Shown piece after piece: positions 35,469 to 44,990 of a stretch of DNA of 64,000 bases. How positions within the stretch are numbered: the first letter of the stretch is position 1; the number at the start of each line of letters is the position of its first letter. The stretch is from contig JAEOSR010000037.1 of NCBI GenBank assembly GCA_016840285.1, positions 1-64,000 of the forward strand, written 5' to 3'. The notes under the pieces were generated by a model. The model made no database searches. It was not told where the DNA came from and saw only the letters and a list, made by a program, of their open reading frames with translations. The position numbers and the translations under genes were made by a program. Source of the DNA: Candidatus Hodarchaeota archaeon (GTDB lineage Archaea > Asgardarchaeota > Heimdallarchaeia > Hodarchaeales > Hodarchaeaceae).

Positions 35469-36863
35469 TTAGATAGAGGTTTCTCTATTATTAACAATAT
35501 GTTCATTTAACTCCGTACGTCTATTTAGAAATTCATAAAAAGCCTTTTGGAAATCTGTTTCAGGTGTGAGATGAAACTGTAAAGGGATATTTCTGGATAT
35601 GGGTTTGGTTAAGTGTCTTTGAGCACAAACTGGGACTATATATCTCACTCCTGTACGAATTTTCCTACTTCTTCGTTTATAGCTAAATTCTTTCGTTGGA
35701 GAGCTATAGGAACATTTTTTACATTTTAATCCTTTATTTTTCCCTGCAGAAGTAAGGGGAGCCCCACAGAGAGGGCATTTTGGAGTGATTTTCTCTCGAA
35801 TCGTGACTAAATTGATGATTTGGATTTCTTCAATATTGATGGTAATCGGTGTTTTGACTGATGCTGGTCGAACTCCTCCATAAACTAGAACCTCATCTCC
35901 TTTCATCAGTTCTCTTATAATTTTTCTAAATCGTTTTGTGGGTTCGTATGCAGCACAATCAATTGAAGTATTTCCTGATTTGATAGTGAAGATTACATGA
36001 CCACCAGGATGATCATAAGGCTTTTTTATTACTGAACCTCTTAATATAACGGAGTGGTGTGGTAAAATTTCGTCTCCATGGAATAGCTTTGGAAAATGAA
36101 CTTGTGTATGCTGATTTGTACGAAAAATCATTGATGTTTGAATTGGTTCAAAAATCTTAATCAGTTCCCACATTCGGATGACCGTACTAGGTGTTTCACC
36201 TCGTATTCCACAAAAAACAGGATCAGGTCCATGGGGTGTGATTATTACTTGTTTTTGCTCATAATCATAATTACTGAAAGATAGTGGAGTGTTTTTATCA
36301 GCATTAATGATAGATCTAGAATCAATCAGACGCTCAGGTTTCTTCTCTTCGGGATTACGATATGTAATGAGTTCATATGTATAGTCATGTGAAAGCGTTG
36401 CTCCGATAGCAGCAGTAGCCCCAATCAAGCCTCTACCTTTCTTAATATAGAAAATTTCGGTAGAATGTTCCTTAAGTATCTTTTTTACTGATTCTAGTGG
36501 AATAACTTGAAAAAGAGCCTTTTTATACAGTTCTGTGAAATCAGAAGGAATCTCTCCTTTAAGAAGTACTAGCCCTGGATCAGTTTGGGGATCGTTTACG
36601 TCTGCATTTTGCTTTACTCGATCAATCGTTCCATTCCAAATTCCATCCTTAATTTCTTCTGGTGCCAGGAAAGATATGGCTATAGCTCCATTTCCTCGTG
36701 TCTTATAGGGGATATTGGGGTTTAATCGTATTAATTTTGGAAAATCAAGAAATTCTAATGGGAGAGTAAGCAAGAAATCGACTATTAAGGTCGCTAAAAA
36801 AGTTGTACACATACCATAATTTGAATCGGTATCATCTACCCCGAGGTGCCAGGTTTGGAGCAT
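35469..36863 (-). CDS. tiaS: tRNA(Ile2) agmatinylcytidine synthetase TiaS
   Basis: 464 residues: 'GVDDTDSNYGMCTTFLA' at the N-terminus, the ferredoxin-like and OB-fold domains, and a zinc ribbon CPLCG...CKKC. TiaS attaches agmatine to C34 of tRNA-Ile(CAU) so that it reads AUA, using ATP. It is followed on the map by deoxyhypusine synthase 15 bases upstream (same operon) and agmatinase on the other strand. Confidence 0.95.
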   Translation of the reverse strand: MLQTWHLGVDDTDSNYGMCTTFLATLIVDFLLTLPLEFLDFPKLIRLNPNIPYKTRGNGAIAISFLAPEEIKDGIWNGTIDRVKQNADVNDPQTDPGLVLLKGEIPSDFTELYKKALFQVIPLESVKKILKEHSTEIFYIKKGRGLIGATAAIGATLSHDYTYELITYRNPEEKKPERLIDSRSIINADKNTPLSFSNYDYEQKQVIITPHGPDPVFCGIRGETPSTVIRMWELIKIFEPIQTSMIFRTNQHTQVHFPKLFHGDEILPHHSVILRGSVIKKPYDHPGGHVIFTIKSGNTSIDCAAYEPTKRFRKIIRELMKGDEVLVYGGVRPASVKTPITINIEEIQIINLVTIREKITPKCPLCGAPLTSAGKNKGLKCKKCSYSSPTKEFSYKRRSRKIRTGVRYIVPVCAQRHLTKPISRNIPLQFHLTPETDFQKAFYEFLNRRTELNEHIVNNRETSI

Positions 36864-36878
36864 GGATCATTCATTCCA

Positions 36879-37802
36879 TCAGTCTTGAAGTCGAGATAAA
36901 ACCCCAGAAACCATTAATGGTAAAACTAGAGTTACATCAGAAGTAATATCAATCCATTTTGCTTTAGATGCAACTTTTCCCCAAGATATTGCCTCTTTCA
37001 CACTCGCTCCACTAACCCCACCATGTTCTGGCCGATCCAAAGTTATTTGAATTGCGTACGATAATCCGTTGTGCAACTGAGAACCATTCATAATAAAGTG
37101 CTTAGGAAGCCCTCCACCTAGGAATAAGGCTCCCATACGTTCTGTTTCATAAATAATTTTAGTAAACTCAGAGTGATCTTTTAGAACATCGATGTATAAA
37201 GGATTTGTTTGAGAAAAAAGCCAAGTTTGAACACCTAGCATACTGTCTACAAATGATGGGGAAAAAATTGGAACTTTTTTCAAAAAAGCTGCTCTTACTA
37301 TTGATTGTGGATCATCTACATATCGCCCAAGCTCAAATAGAAATTGTTGACTACTCATTCTTTGATCAGGAATGTTTTTGAGAATTTTCTGAGCCATAGC
37401 TTCAAATTTCACAAATGACTTATACGGAATTAGTGTACTAAATATTCTACTTATCTGCATTTCATTTAATTTATCATCATCTAAATGTTCTGAGCCATGA
37501 TAATGAGACCCACCAGATGTTTCCAACAGATCATGACTGATATTAGCTCCTGTTGTAACTATACAGTTCACCATGCTTTTTTCAATCATTATCCGAAGGA
37601 TTTTTCTCATTCCTCCTGGAATTAAAGCTCCAGCAAGCCCTAAAAAAATGGTACATCCGTCATCTTTGATCATTTGTTCTAATAACTCTGATGCTAAAGC
37701 AACTTTGCGACATGTAAAACCACCATTTTTCATAGCGGATAATAGTTCAACAGTTGTCATGTTAGGACGAATATTCACTTGTTTCATGCGATTAAGCTTC
37801 AT
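36879..37802 (-). CDS. dys: deoxyhypusine synthase
   Basis: 307 residues with NAD-binding 'CIVTTGANISHDLLE', 'GGSHYHGSEHLDD' and the active-site Lys in 'EAISWGKVASKAKWID'. It transfers the aminobutyl group of spermidine to a Lys of aIF5A, the first step of hypusine. It is in a two-gene operon with TiaS. Both enzymes put agmatine-derived groups on the translation machinery. Confidence 0.96.
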   Translation of the reverse strand: MKLNRMKQVNIRPNMTTVELLSAMKNGGFTCRKVALASELLEQMIKDDGCTIFLGLAGALIPGGMRKILRIMIEKSMVNCIVTTGANISHDLLETSGGSHYHGSEHLDDDKLNEMQISRIFSTLIPYKSFVKFEAMAQKILKNIPDQRMSSQQFLFELGRYVDDPQSIVRAAFLKKVPIFSPSFVDSMLGVQTWLFSQTNPLYIDVLKDHSEFTKIIYETERMGALFLGGGLPKHFIMNGSQLHNGLSYAIQITLDRPEHGGVSGASVKEAISWGKVASKAKWIDITSDVTLVLPLMVSGVLSRLQD

Positions 37803-37994
37803 ATATATCGAACTCTTTGCTATCCATGGCCAATATACCTATAGATGCAAGTGTTTTCCACTTGTAAGTTATTTAGATCATTATCTTTTCCAGAGGATTA
37901 TTAAACCTTTATTTTGATTGATTCTAATTATTCTGAAAAACCTTTATTCAATAGCATTCTCCTCATTAGTTTGATTATTAAGTCGTGAAATACT

Positions 37995-38921
37995 GTGAAA
38001 AATTTAAAATTTGCGTGCTATGAACCTGAAATGTTGTGTGGAATTCTTAAACGCGAGTGGACAGATATCAAGCCGAATTATCACTTTTTAGGGATACCTA
38101 TAGATATATCCTCCTCTTATAGAAATGGAGCGAGGCGTGGTCCAGATTCTTTTCGACAAATTCTCCGTTCAGAGAATTTCGAGTGTGTAACTGAGGCTGG
38201 TGTCCTTCTCACAGACTTTTATAGAATTAAAGATTGGGGAAATATCGGAATAATTTCAACAAATCTACGTAAGAGTCTAGGATTAATCTCTGAGGGAGTT
38301 CTTGATTTAATTCTAAATGAACAGCCATTTTTGTTATTTGGCGGTGATCATAGCCTAACAATAGGGACTGGAGAAGCATTTGAAAAAGCTGATCTACCCA
38401 TATATCTCATATATCTTGATGCTCATCTTGATTTATATGACGAGATGATGGAATCAGATCTATCTCACGCGTGTACTTTAAGAAGGTTTTCAGAAATATC
38501 AGGATTTCAAGGAGCTACTGTATTGGGTTATCGATTTTTCACGCGAGAACAGCTATCTTATGCTCAAAATAACAATATTCAGGTAATATCTACGAACGAA
38601 CTACATCATCAATCAGATTTACATCACTTTGGTTTTGATCTCGCTAAAGCATTGGTTAAAAAAGATAATCGGGTATATGTCTCAGTGGATCTGGATGTCT
38701 TGGATCCAGGTTGTGCCCCTGGAGTTGGAAATCCTGTTGCTGGGGGAATATCAACAAGACAATTAATATGGCTTCTAACAGGTATATTTCAAGGACTTAG
38801 GACTCAGATAATCAATTGGGATATAGTAGAATATAACCCTTTATATGATTCTGCTGAAATCACAGCTTTTACCATTGTTAAACTGCTTTTAGAAAGTTTG
38901 GGGATACAAATCAATAAATAA
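37995..38921 (+). CDS. speB: agmatinase (ureohydrolase family)
   Basis: 308 residues from GTG 37995. The Mn-binding motifs are 'FGGDHSLTIG', 'YLDAHLDLYDE' and 'SVDLDVLDPGCAPG'. It hydrolyses agmatine to putrescine and urea. The family also contains arginase and guanidinobutyrase, so the substrate is inferred partly from the neighbours TiaS and deoxyhypusine synthase, which are transcribed divergently. Confidence 0.9.
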   Translation: MKNLKFACYEPEMLCGILKREWTDIKPNYHFLGIPIDISSSYRNGARRGPDSFRQILRSENFECVTEAGVLLTDFYRIKDWGNIGIISTNLRKSLGLISEGVLDLILNEQPFLLFGGDHSLTIGTGEAFEKADLPIYLIYLDAHLDLYDEMMESDLSHACTLRRFSEISGFQGATVLGYRFFTREQLSYAQNNNIQVISTNELHHQSDLHHFGFDLAKALVKKDNRVYVSVDLDVLDPGCAPGVGNPVAGGISTRQLIWLLTGIFQGLRTQIINWDIVEYNPLYDSAEITAFTIVKLLLESLGIQINK

Positions 38922-39371
38922 ACTATTTTAAAGGAGTTGCATGGTTTTAAACAAACACAATACAACGTTTCCTGTGTTTTCAGTAGAGTAAGTTTTAGCT
39001 TATAATATTTAAAATGCTTAAATAGCTCTTAGACATTTTTTTCAATAATAAATGACTTTTCTACTAGATAATTAGTTTCATTACATTAACTTTTGAGACA
39101 TGACATAGATGTCTAAGCTAGTCGGTTGTTTTCAACCAACTTTCATTAAATCTTAAAGTCCCTCATCTTTTTTATCAAATGGGTTCACGTTTTAAGAAAC
39201 TTATTTATTTAATCTAGTTTTCAGTGATAAAAGTCTCTTAAAAATGGCTTACGGAGGATTTAAAATCCGAAGCTCTTTATCTCTTCTAGAGCGACAGATT
39301 TCTACATAACTATCAAATAACACAGGATTATAATTCCTCATCGCAATAACTTCACATATTCTAGGAGATAA
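38922..39371. other. intergenic with several short hairpins before the PLP enzyme
   Basis: No gene is seen in 450 bases. Hairpin-forming inverted repeats occur: GACAT/ATGTC near 39102-39113, GGTTG/CAACC at 39124-39137, GGATTT/AAATCC around 39257 and GCTCT/AGAGC at 39272-39292. They may form a structured leader for the Kbl gene. No known riboswitch was recognised. Confidence 0.3.
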
Positions 39372-40589
39372 ATGAATTTGAAAGATAGTACAAATTTTTT
39401 AGCGACAGAGATGAAAGAAATTAGAGATGCAGGACGAGAGTGGATACATCGAGTTTTAGAAGGGCCTAGTGACACTGTATGCAATGTGGAGGGGAAAAAA
39501 GTTATTATGTTGTGTTCTAACAACTATCTTGGATTGTCTAATCATCCTAAAATGAAAGAAGTAGCTATTGAGGCTATTAAAACTCATGGTGTGGGTTCTG
39601 GTTCCGTTCGAGCAATTGCAGGTAACATGGATTTGCACGAACGATGGGAAAAAAGACTTGCTGAATTTAAAGAACAAGAGGCAGCGTTTATTACATCCTC
39701 AGGATTCGCTGCTAACCAAGGAGTAATACAACAGCTTGCTCCTACTGCAGATGATATTATCTTATCTGATCGTTTAAATCATGGATCAATAATTGATGGT
39801 GTACGAATTACTAAAGCGAGGAGAGCAGTTTATGAACATTGTGATATGGCCTCCCTTGAAGATGAACTCACTAAACTTTCTAAAGAGAATCCCCGAAGAA
39901 TTCTGGTTATTACTGATGGTGTGTTCTCGATGGATGGGGACCATGCCCCCCTTGGGGATATCTATAAAATCTGTGAACCTTATGATAACGCTGTTATATA
40001 TGTAGATGATGCACATGGTGATGGAGTCCTTGGTAAGAATTATTCTGGAAAAGGTCTCGTAGATCATTACGAATTACAGGGTAAAGTTCATATTGAGATG
40101 GGTACGTTTTCTAAAGCATTTGGAACCATGGGTGGTTCAATTGTAGGCTCTCAAAAACTAATTACATGGTGTCGGAATAAAACACGTTCTTACCTATTGT
40201 CAGCTAGTCACCCCCCTGCAACTGCAGCTGCGTCTATTAAAGCTCTCGACCTAATTGAGCATGAAGAACCAGATCTTGTTAAAAAACTTTGGAATAATAT
40301 CAATTATTTCAAAAATCAAATAATAAATATGGGTTATAACCATGAAATAACGAAAGCATCAACTACTGCGATCATTCCAATTATTTTTGGAGATCCTTTA
40401 AAAGCAAGAGAAGCATCGAATTCACTGTATTCTGATTACGATATTTTTGCGTTGCCTATTGTATTTCCAATGGTTCCTAGGGGACTAGATCGAATCCGTG
40501 TTCAAGCCAATGCAGCACTGACGAAAGAACAGCTGGATGAAGGTCTTCGTGCCTTTGAAGAGGTAGGTAAAAAACTCAAAATTTTCTAA
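39372..40589 (+). CDS. kbl-like: glycine C-acetyltransferase/AONS-family PLP enzyme
   Basis: 405 residues of the alpha-oxoamine synthase family. 'CSNNYLGLSNHPKM' , 'GSGSVRAIAGNMDLHERWE' , 'YVDDAHGDGVLG' and the Schiff-base Lys in 'GTFSKAFGTMGG' are diagnostic. The likely reaction is glycine plus acetyl-CoA to 2-amino-3-oxobutyrate (or the reverse, in threonine breakdown). 8-Amino-7-oxononanoate synthase or serine palmitoyltransferase activity cannot be ruled out. No biotin genes are nearby. Confidence 0.9.
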   Translation: MNLKDSTNFLATEMKEIRDAGREWIHRVLEGPSDTVCNVEGKKVIMLCSNNYLGLSNHPKMKEVAIEAIKTHGVGSGSVRAIAGNMDLHERWEKRLAEFKEQEAAFITSSGFAANQGVIQQLAPTADDIILSDRLNHGSIIDGVRITKARRAVYEHCDMASLEDELTKLSKENPRRILVITDGVFSMDGDHAPLGDIYKICEPYDNAVIYVDDAHGDGVLGKNYSGKGLVDHYELQGKVHIEMGTFSKAFGTMGGSIVGSQKLITWCRNKTRSYLLSASHPPATAAASIKALDLIEHEEPDLVKKLWNNINYFKNQIINMGYNHEITKASTTAIIPIIFGDPLKAREASNSLYSDYDIFALPIVFPMVPRGLDRIRVQANAALTKEQLDEGLRAFEEVGKKLKIF

Positions 40590-40622
40590 AGGATTACATC
40601 AAGGAGGGATTCTTCCCCTCTC

Positions 40623-41084
40623 TTATCTTTCAAAGAAATTTGTTAATTCTCTTTTTTTTCTCTTAGTTTTTAACGTTTCAAGGACATTTTCTAAAATATT
40701 AATTATTCTATCTTCATAAGTCTCTCTCTTATAATGATAACTCCAGTGATTCCAATGGGGTCGTTTATGTGCTACTTTGTATTTCATTCCAGTCATCTCT
40801 GTTCTGTAAGCATTTGCGTTTATTTTGTTAACTTTCTGATCAGCAATAATATACCAATGATATTGCGTGTTATTCATAGCACCTGTACCTAATGGCGCCT
40901 GATGAATTCTATATTTATTACAAATAAAATCAAATTTCCACTTATCTGGTGCTATCTTAGTTTCATTCCAATCCCCATCCTTATAGTTCCATCCGTGTTT
41001 TCCCCCTACTTTCATCCCTGTGTATTTTCGCCCATTATATTCTTTAAGAGCATTATAATATTTTCTCTTCTCATCCTTAATCAT
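40623..41084 (-). CDS. hypothetical aromatic-rich protein
   Basis: A 153-residue basic protein, unusually rich in Trp, Tyr, His and Lys ('GKHGWNYKDGDWNE', 'YHWYIIADQ', 'RPHWNHWSYHYKRETYEDRI'). I recognise no family. The composition suggests a small nucleic-acid or metal-binding domain with a C-terminal helix, but this is inference. It converges with the Kbl gene. Confidence 0.6.
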   Translation of the reverse strand: MIKDEKRKYYNALKEYNGRKYTGMKVGGKHGWNYKDGDWNETKIAPDKWKFDFICNKYRIHQAPLGTGAMNNTQYHWYIIADQKVNKINANAYRTEMTGMKYKVAHKRPHWNHWSYHYKRETYEDRIINILENVLETLKTKRKKRELTNFFER

Positions 41085-41349
41085 AAACTTACAACCATTG
41101 GATTAACTACTAAAATTTTTACGTTTAAGAACTTCACATTTGAATGGTTTTTAAGACAGCTTAAGACACTTAGTTGAAAGTTATTATTCAATTAAAATTC
41201 TCGAAAGCATAGAAAAGATTGCTAGCATGGATTTTGGAGCATTTATAGGCATGAGATGCATATGATGTGCGTGAAAATCTCATATATTAAGAAGATAGTA
41301 TTGATATGATCGTGTTACAAAAAAAAGTATTTCTATCAAATTGATAATA

Positions 41350-41778
41350 TTATTTTTTCCTGGAATTCGAATCATTCTCTTTAGATATCACACGACGTTT
41401 GGGTTTTACTTTGACTTTACCAGAAAACCTAAAAACTTGACCACAGTCTTTGCAATACCAATATTTACGAGACGCCTCGTCACCACTAGAAAATTGGTAA
41501 AAACCCTGAAAAACTGCATTAAGATGACGACATCGTTTTTTTCGTCGTTCCTCATATGTTTGAGTAAAGATTTTAGGTATTGGGGGTGGTTCATTTTCTA
41601 AAATGCGAGTATGATCTCGTGGAGTATGTTCTATCGGTGTTGTTTCTTGAAAGATAGTGGTATCTTCGATTTCTACTTCTTTCTGACAATTTGGACACTG
41701 AAAAATTATTTGTTTCTTTATACCCTTCCTCTTTGGGACGATCAAAGTTCCACAATTTTCACAAAAGGGTGAGGGCAT
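41350..41778 (-). CDS. TFS/TFIIS-like zinc-ribbon protein
   Basis: 142 residues with an N-terminal zinc ribbon (FCENCG ... CPNC) as in RPB9/TFS and a C-terminal ribbon 'RKYWYCKDCGQVFRF' preceded by 'SSGDEAS'. The acidic Asp-Glu of TFS that enters the polymerase pore has a counterpart in that GDEAS segment. The first pair of C-terminal zinc ligands is unusual (Cys-Arg-His). It could be a divergent TFS paralogue or a general zinc-ribbon protein. Confidence 0.7.
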   Translation of the reverse strand: MPSPFCENCGTLIVPKRKGIKKQIIFQCPNCQKEVEIEDTTIFQETTPIEHTPRDHTRILENEPPPIPKIFTQTYEERRKKRCRHLNAVFQGFYQFSSGDEASRKYWYCKDCGQVFRFSGKVKVKPKRRVISKENDSNSRKK

Positions 41779-41990
41779 ATATATTCCCCAGGAGTATTAA
41801 GAATTTTTCATTTTAGATTATATAATTCATTGTTATTCATGTATGGGGGATGTTTGTTGTAATTCACTCTATCATTAACCTTTATTATCATAGGAAAAGG
41901 AGTTGATAAAGTGTTAACAAGTCATCAATAGTCCTAAAAGGTGATTTCAAAAAGGTTTTCTCTTTCTTCTTCTTTAATAGTTAGGTATGA

Positions 41991-44051
41991 ATGTTTGGTT
42001 GTTTCAAGTTATTCTTTTGTTTTTTCTTTCATCACGATTCTTTAATTCTCAGTAGCGGCGATGTAAAAGTGAAAATACCCTATTTAGGAAAAATAAGGTT
42101 ATTTTGGTGTGAATCGTGTCATGTACCACTAATTCGTAAAAAATGTTCTTTATGTGAAATGACTGGGAGAAAGGTCCAGGTGTCTCCTCCTGGTGATATT
42201 CGGCCTGCTTTTGAAGGTGATCTGAATCGGATGGTTTCAGTAATTCGATTTCAATTTGGTAATGTCTCTGCCCAAAAGTTTCAGAACCTCATTAAGAATC
42301 AGGTGATTCTCTTAAATAAAGTACCATATCTTGATCGCATGGATGAAATAATTATCCAAGGTGAGGTAGTTGGAGTATTTCGCTTTAATTTAATCAAAAG
42401 AAACTTTGAACTGTTACCACGAATTAACTTAGCATCAAAATTATGGAATATTAAATCGAGTAAGTGGGTAGCTGTTGATAAAGGAGCTAAAGAATCGATT
42501 ATTAAGGGAGCTTCAGTACTTTCTCCTGGTATTGTATATGCAGATGTGAATATTTCTGTCGATGATCCTGTTATAATTGTCTGTGAAAAGGAGATAATTG
42601 CAGTAGGCCTTGCAAAGATGAAGGGTCCTCAGATGAGCCTACGGAATAAAGGTGTTGCAGTCAAGACAAAGTATCGAAAAAAGGGTAGTAAAACTTCATT
42701 AAAATCATATCCAATAAAATGGAAAAGAATAATAGATGCCAACTTACAATCTTTGGATATATTAGAAAATGAGGCAATTGAATTCGTTGAACGAACAGCA
42801 ATAAGCTTTAGAAGGCAGTTAGTGGCATATTCTGGTGGAAAGGATTCTCTAGTAACACTAGATCTTGTAACACGTTCCAATGTGACCTATGAGATTATTT
42901 TTTCGGATACAGGCCTTGAATATCCAGAAACACTAGAAAATATTAATCATATTGAACAAAAATATCAAAAAAGAGTTATTATCCAAAAAAATGAGGGATG
43001 GGACTTTTGGGAACGGTTTGATCAGTTTGGGCCTCCATCAAGAAATTCCCGATGGTGCTGCAAATCAGCCAAACTGTCTCCCATAAACGAAATAATGGAA
43101 ATTTTTTCTCTTAATGGTGAACAGATACTTAGTTATATCGGTAAAAGAAGATATGAATCATTGGGGAGGTCTCGTGAACCTCGAGTATCAAAAAATCCGT
43201 GGATTCCCAAACAAGTTACAGCTGCACCGATAAATAATTGGAATGCTTTTGAAGTATATTTGTATATTCACAAACATAAGCTCAGTAAATATCTGAACCC
43301 ACTTTATAACCAAGGTTTTATTCGCATAGGATGTTGGGTTTGTCCAGCCTCCTCCCTAAGTGACTTTGAAATTATGAAAGAATCACATCCGACATTATTT
43401 AATAAGTTATATCGAAAATTATTAAAAATCCAAGATCAACAAGGACTTCCGAGCCAATTCACATCATGGGGATTGTGGAGGTGGAAATATCTTCCTCAAA
43501 AGATAATAAATTTATTAAAAGCAGAGAATGTAGCATATAATAAATCTAATTTGACATTTCCTAATGGGCGCAATTTAACATTCAAAATCACAACTGGAAT
43601 TTCTCCCTGTGTTAATGGAGGTTTTTCAACACTTTTATCTGCAAACCAAATCTTGGATCTCTCTAGAATAAAGAGATTAGTACCTATATTAATGGGCTCA
43701 GTTCAATACAATGCTGAATTAGATATTCTTTCGATTTCAATGAAAAACGGACAAATTGATATTTTCTGCGATGGTTCGATTATACTTAAGAATAATGATA
43801 AAAATTCACTAATGAAGCAAATTTCTTCTTTAATTCGGACTTTGTATCGGGTAACTCATTGTGACGGTTGTGGTGTCTGCACTTATTCCTGCCGAGAAAA
43901 AGCTCTTGTTGTTAAGTTAGGCGTTATCAAAGTTCTTGAAGATCAATGTATTCACTGTTTGGACTGTAACGATTTCTGTCCATTGTTAAAATATCAAGAT
44001 GAAGATTCTTTCTTAATTCCTACCAAGGGATTAACAAAATCTGTATTATAA
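41991..44051 (+). CDS. PAPS reductase-family protein with PUA and ferredoxin domains
   Basis: 686 residues. An N-terminal zinc ribbon (CESC...CSLC), a PUA-like domain ('GASVLSPGIVYAD'), an ATP-pyrophosphatase PP-loop 'YSGGKDSLVTLDL' at about residue 281, Cys-rich 'SRWCCKSAKLSP' and 'GCWVCPASS', and a C-terminal 2[4Fe-4S] ferredoxin (CDGCGVC...CIHCLDC). This architecture is the archaeal PAPS-reductase-like family. The PUA domain hints at RNA thiolation rather than sulfate reduction. The start is uncertain: ATG 41991 gives a hydrophobic N-terminus that may not be real. Confidence 0.88.
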   Translation: MFGCFKLFFCFFFHHDSLILSSGDVKVKIPYLGKIRLFWCESCHVPLIRKKCSLCEMTGRKVQVSPPGDIRPAFEGDLNRMVSVIRFQFGNVSAQKFQNLIKNQVILLNKVPYLDRMDEIIIQGEVVGVFRFNLIKRNFELLPRINLASKLWNIKSSKWVAVDKGAKESIIKGASVLSPGIVYADVNISVDDPVIIVCEKEIIAVGLAKMKGPQMSLRNKGVAVKTKYRKKGSKTSLKSYPIKWKRIIDANLQSLDILENEAIEFVERTAISFRRQLVAYSGGKDSLVTLDLVTRSNVTYEIIFSDTGLEYPETLENINHIEQKYQKRVIIQKNEGWDFWERFDQFGPPSRNSRWCCKSAKLSPINEIMEIFSLNGEQILSYIGKRRYESLGRSREPRVSKNPWIPKQVTAAPINNWNAFEVYLYIHKHKLSKYLNPLYNQGFIRIGCWVCPASSLSDFEIMKESHPTLFNKLYRKLLKIQDQQGLPSQFTSWGLWRWKYLPQKIINLLKAENVAYNKSNLTFPNGRNLTFKITTGISPCVNGGFSTLLSANQILDLSRIKRLVPILMGSVQYNAELDILSISMKNGQIDIFCDGSIILKNNDKNSLMKQISSLIRTLYRVTHCDGCGVCTYSCREKALVVKLGVIKVLEDQCIHCLDCNDFCPLLKYQDEDSFLIPTKGLTKSVL

Positions 44052-44268
44052 ACAGGAACGATTCTTTTGCAATGTAAGGTTTTTTTATTGCAAATTCTTC
44101 AGGGAAAAACGATTTTAAGATCAACTTATAGGTAAAATCACTTGAAAGCTTTTTTCTAGAGAATCTCAAATGAAGACACAATCATGAATTGTAAGACTCA
44201 AGATAGAGAAAAACACAAAAAAACGAGACATCATCAACGAAATGAACAGTATTCGGAGAATATAAAGT

Positions 44269-44811
44269 GTGAATGGTCGTAAAGAGCGAGTAATCGACGG
44301 AGCCAAGTCAATTCTTTCAACAAGAGGATTTGACGTCACTTCTGAAGTTGAAAAAGCAGATTATTATGATATTTATGGAAAAGACGCTGATAAGAAATCC
44401 ATAATTGTTCGGATACCATCAAAAGAAGTTGTCGGTGTTCGATTATTGCGTGATTATAAGGAAGAAATAGAGAAAAAAGGATATGATCATGCTATCTTGC
44501 TTGCATTGAATAAATACACCCATTATGCGAAACGTGAGGCTAAAGCTGCTGGAATTGAAACATTCTCAATAAAATTCCCATTCTTTAATTTATTCAAGCA
44601 TTATCTAGTTCCTCTACATGAGTTTGCAACAGAAGAAGAGATTAGTGAACTAGAGAAAAGGTATTCCATTTTTAAACATCAATTACCAAAAATATCAGCA
44701 GAAGATCCAGCTGTCCAACTTCTAGGTGCTAAAGTGGGAGATGTGTTAAAAATAGTACGAAAAAGTCCCACTGCAGGTGAGTTTATTATCTACCGAGCTG
44801 TAGTACCCTAA
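44269..44811 (+). CDS. rpoH: RNA polymerase subunit H (Rpb5) with N-terminal extension
   Basis: 180 residues from GTG 44269. The C-terminal ~70 residues are canonical RpoH ('LVPLHEFATEEEISELEKRY', 'GAKVGDVLKIVRKSPTAGEF'). Archaeal RpoH is normally only this domain. Here about 108 extra residues precede it ('GAKSILSTRGFDVTSEVEKA', 'GYDHAILLALNKYTHYAKRE'), in the order and spacing of the eukaryotic Rpb5 N-terminal jaw domain, a nuclease-like fold. The gene is away from rpoB. The homology of the N-terminal part is my reading of pattern, not a computed alignment. Confidence 0.9.
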   Translation: MNGRKERVIDGAKSILSTRGFDVTSEVEKADYYDIYGKDADKKSIIVRIPSKEVVGVRLLRDYKEEIEKKGYDHAILLALNKYTHYAKREAKAAGIETFSIKFPFFNLFKHYLVPLHEFATEEEISELEKRYSIFKHQLPKISAEDPAVQLLGAKVGDVLKIVRKSPTAGEFIIYRAVVP

Positions 44812-44990
44812 TTAGAAGACTCAGAGGAGTGACCTCGACAGTTGTTGTTCAACCTAGTACATAAAAAAGACTGGATGTGGGGTAAGATTCGACCTCCAAC
44901 GTCTCCAAAGTTTCTTCTACCGACATAAAATGTAATTTGTGACATTCTATTACTAGAAAGAGAGTGAACATTAAGAAAGAGGAATTTTAA

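Noticed and set aside
44820..44985. tRNA-like pieces (hairpins and a TTCGA) between rpoH and the DUF4350 gene
   Set aside because: No acceptor stem or anticodon arm could be completed.
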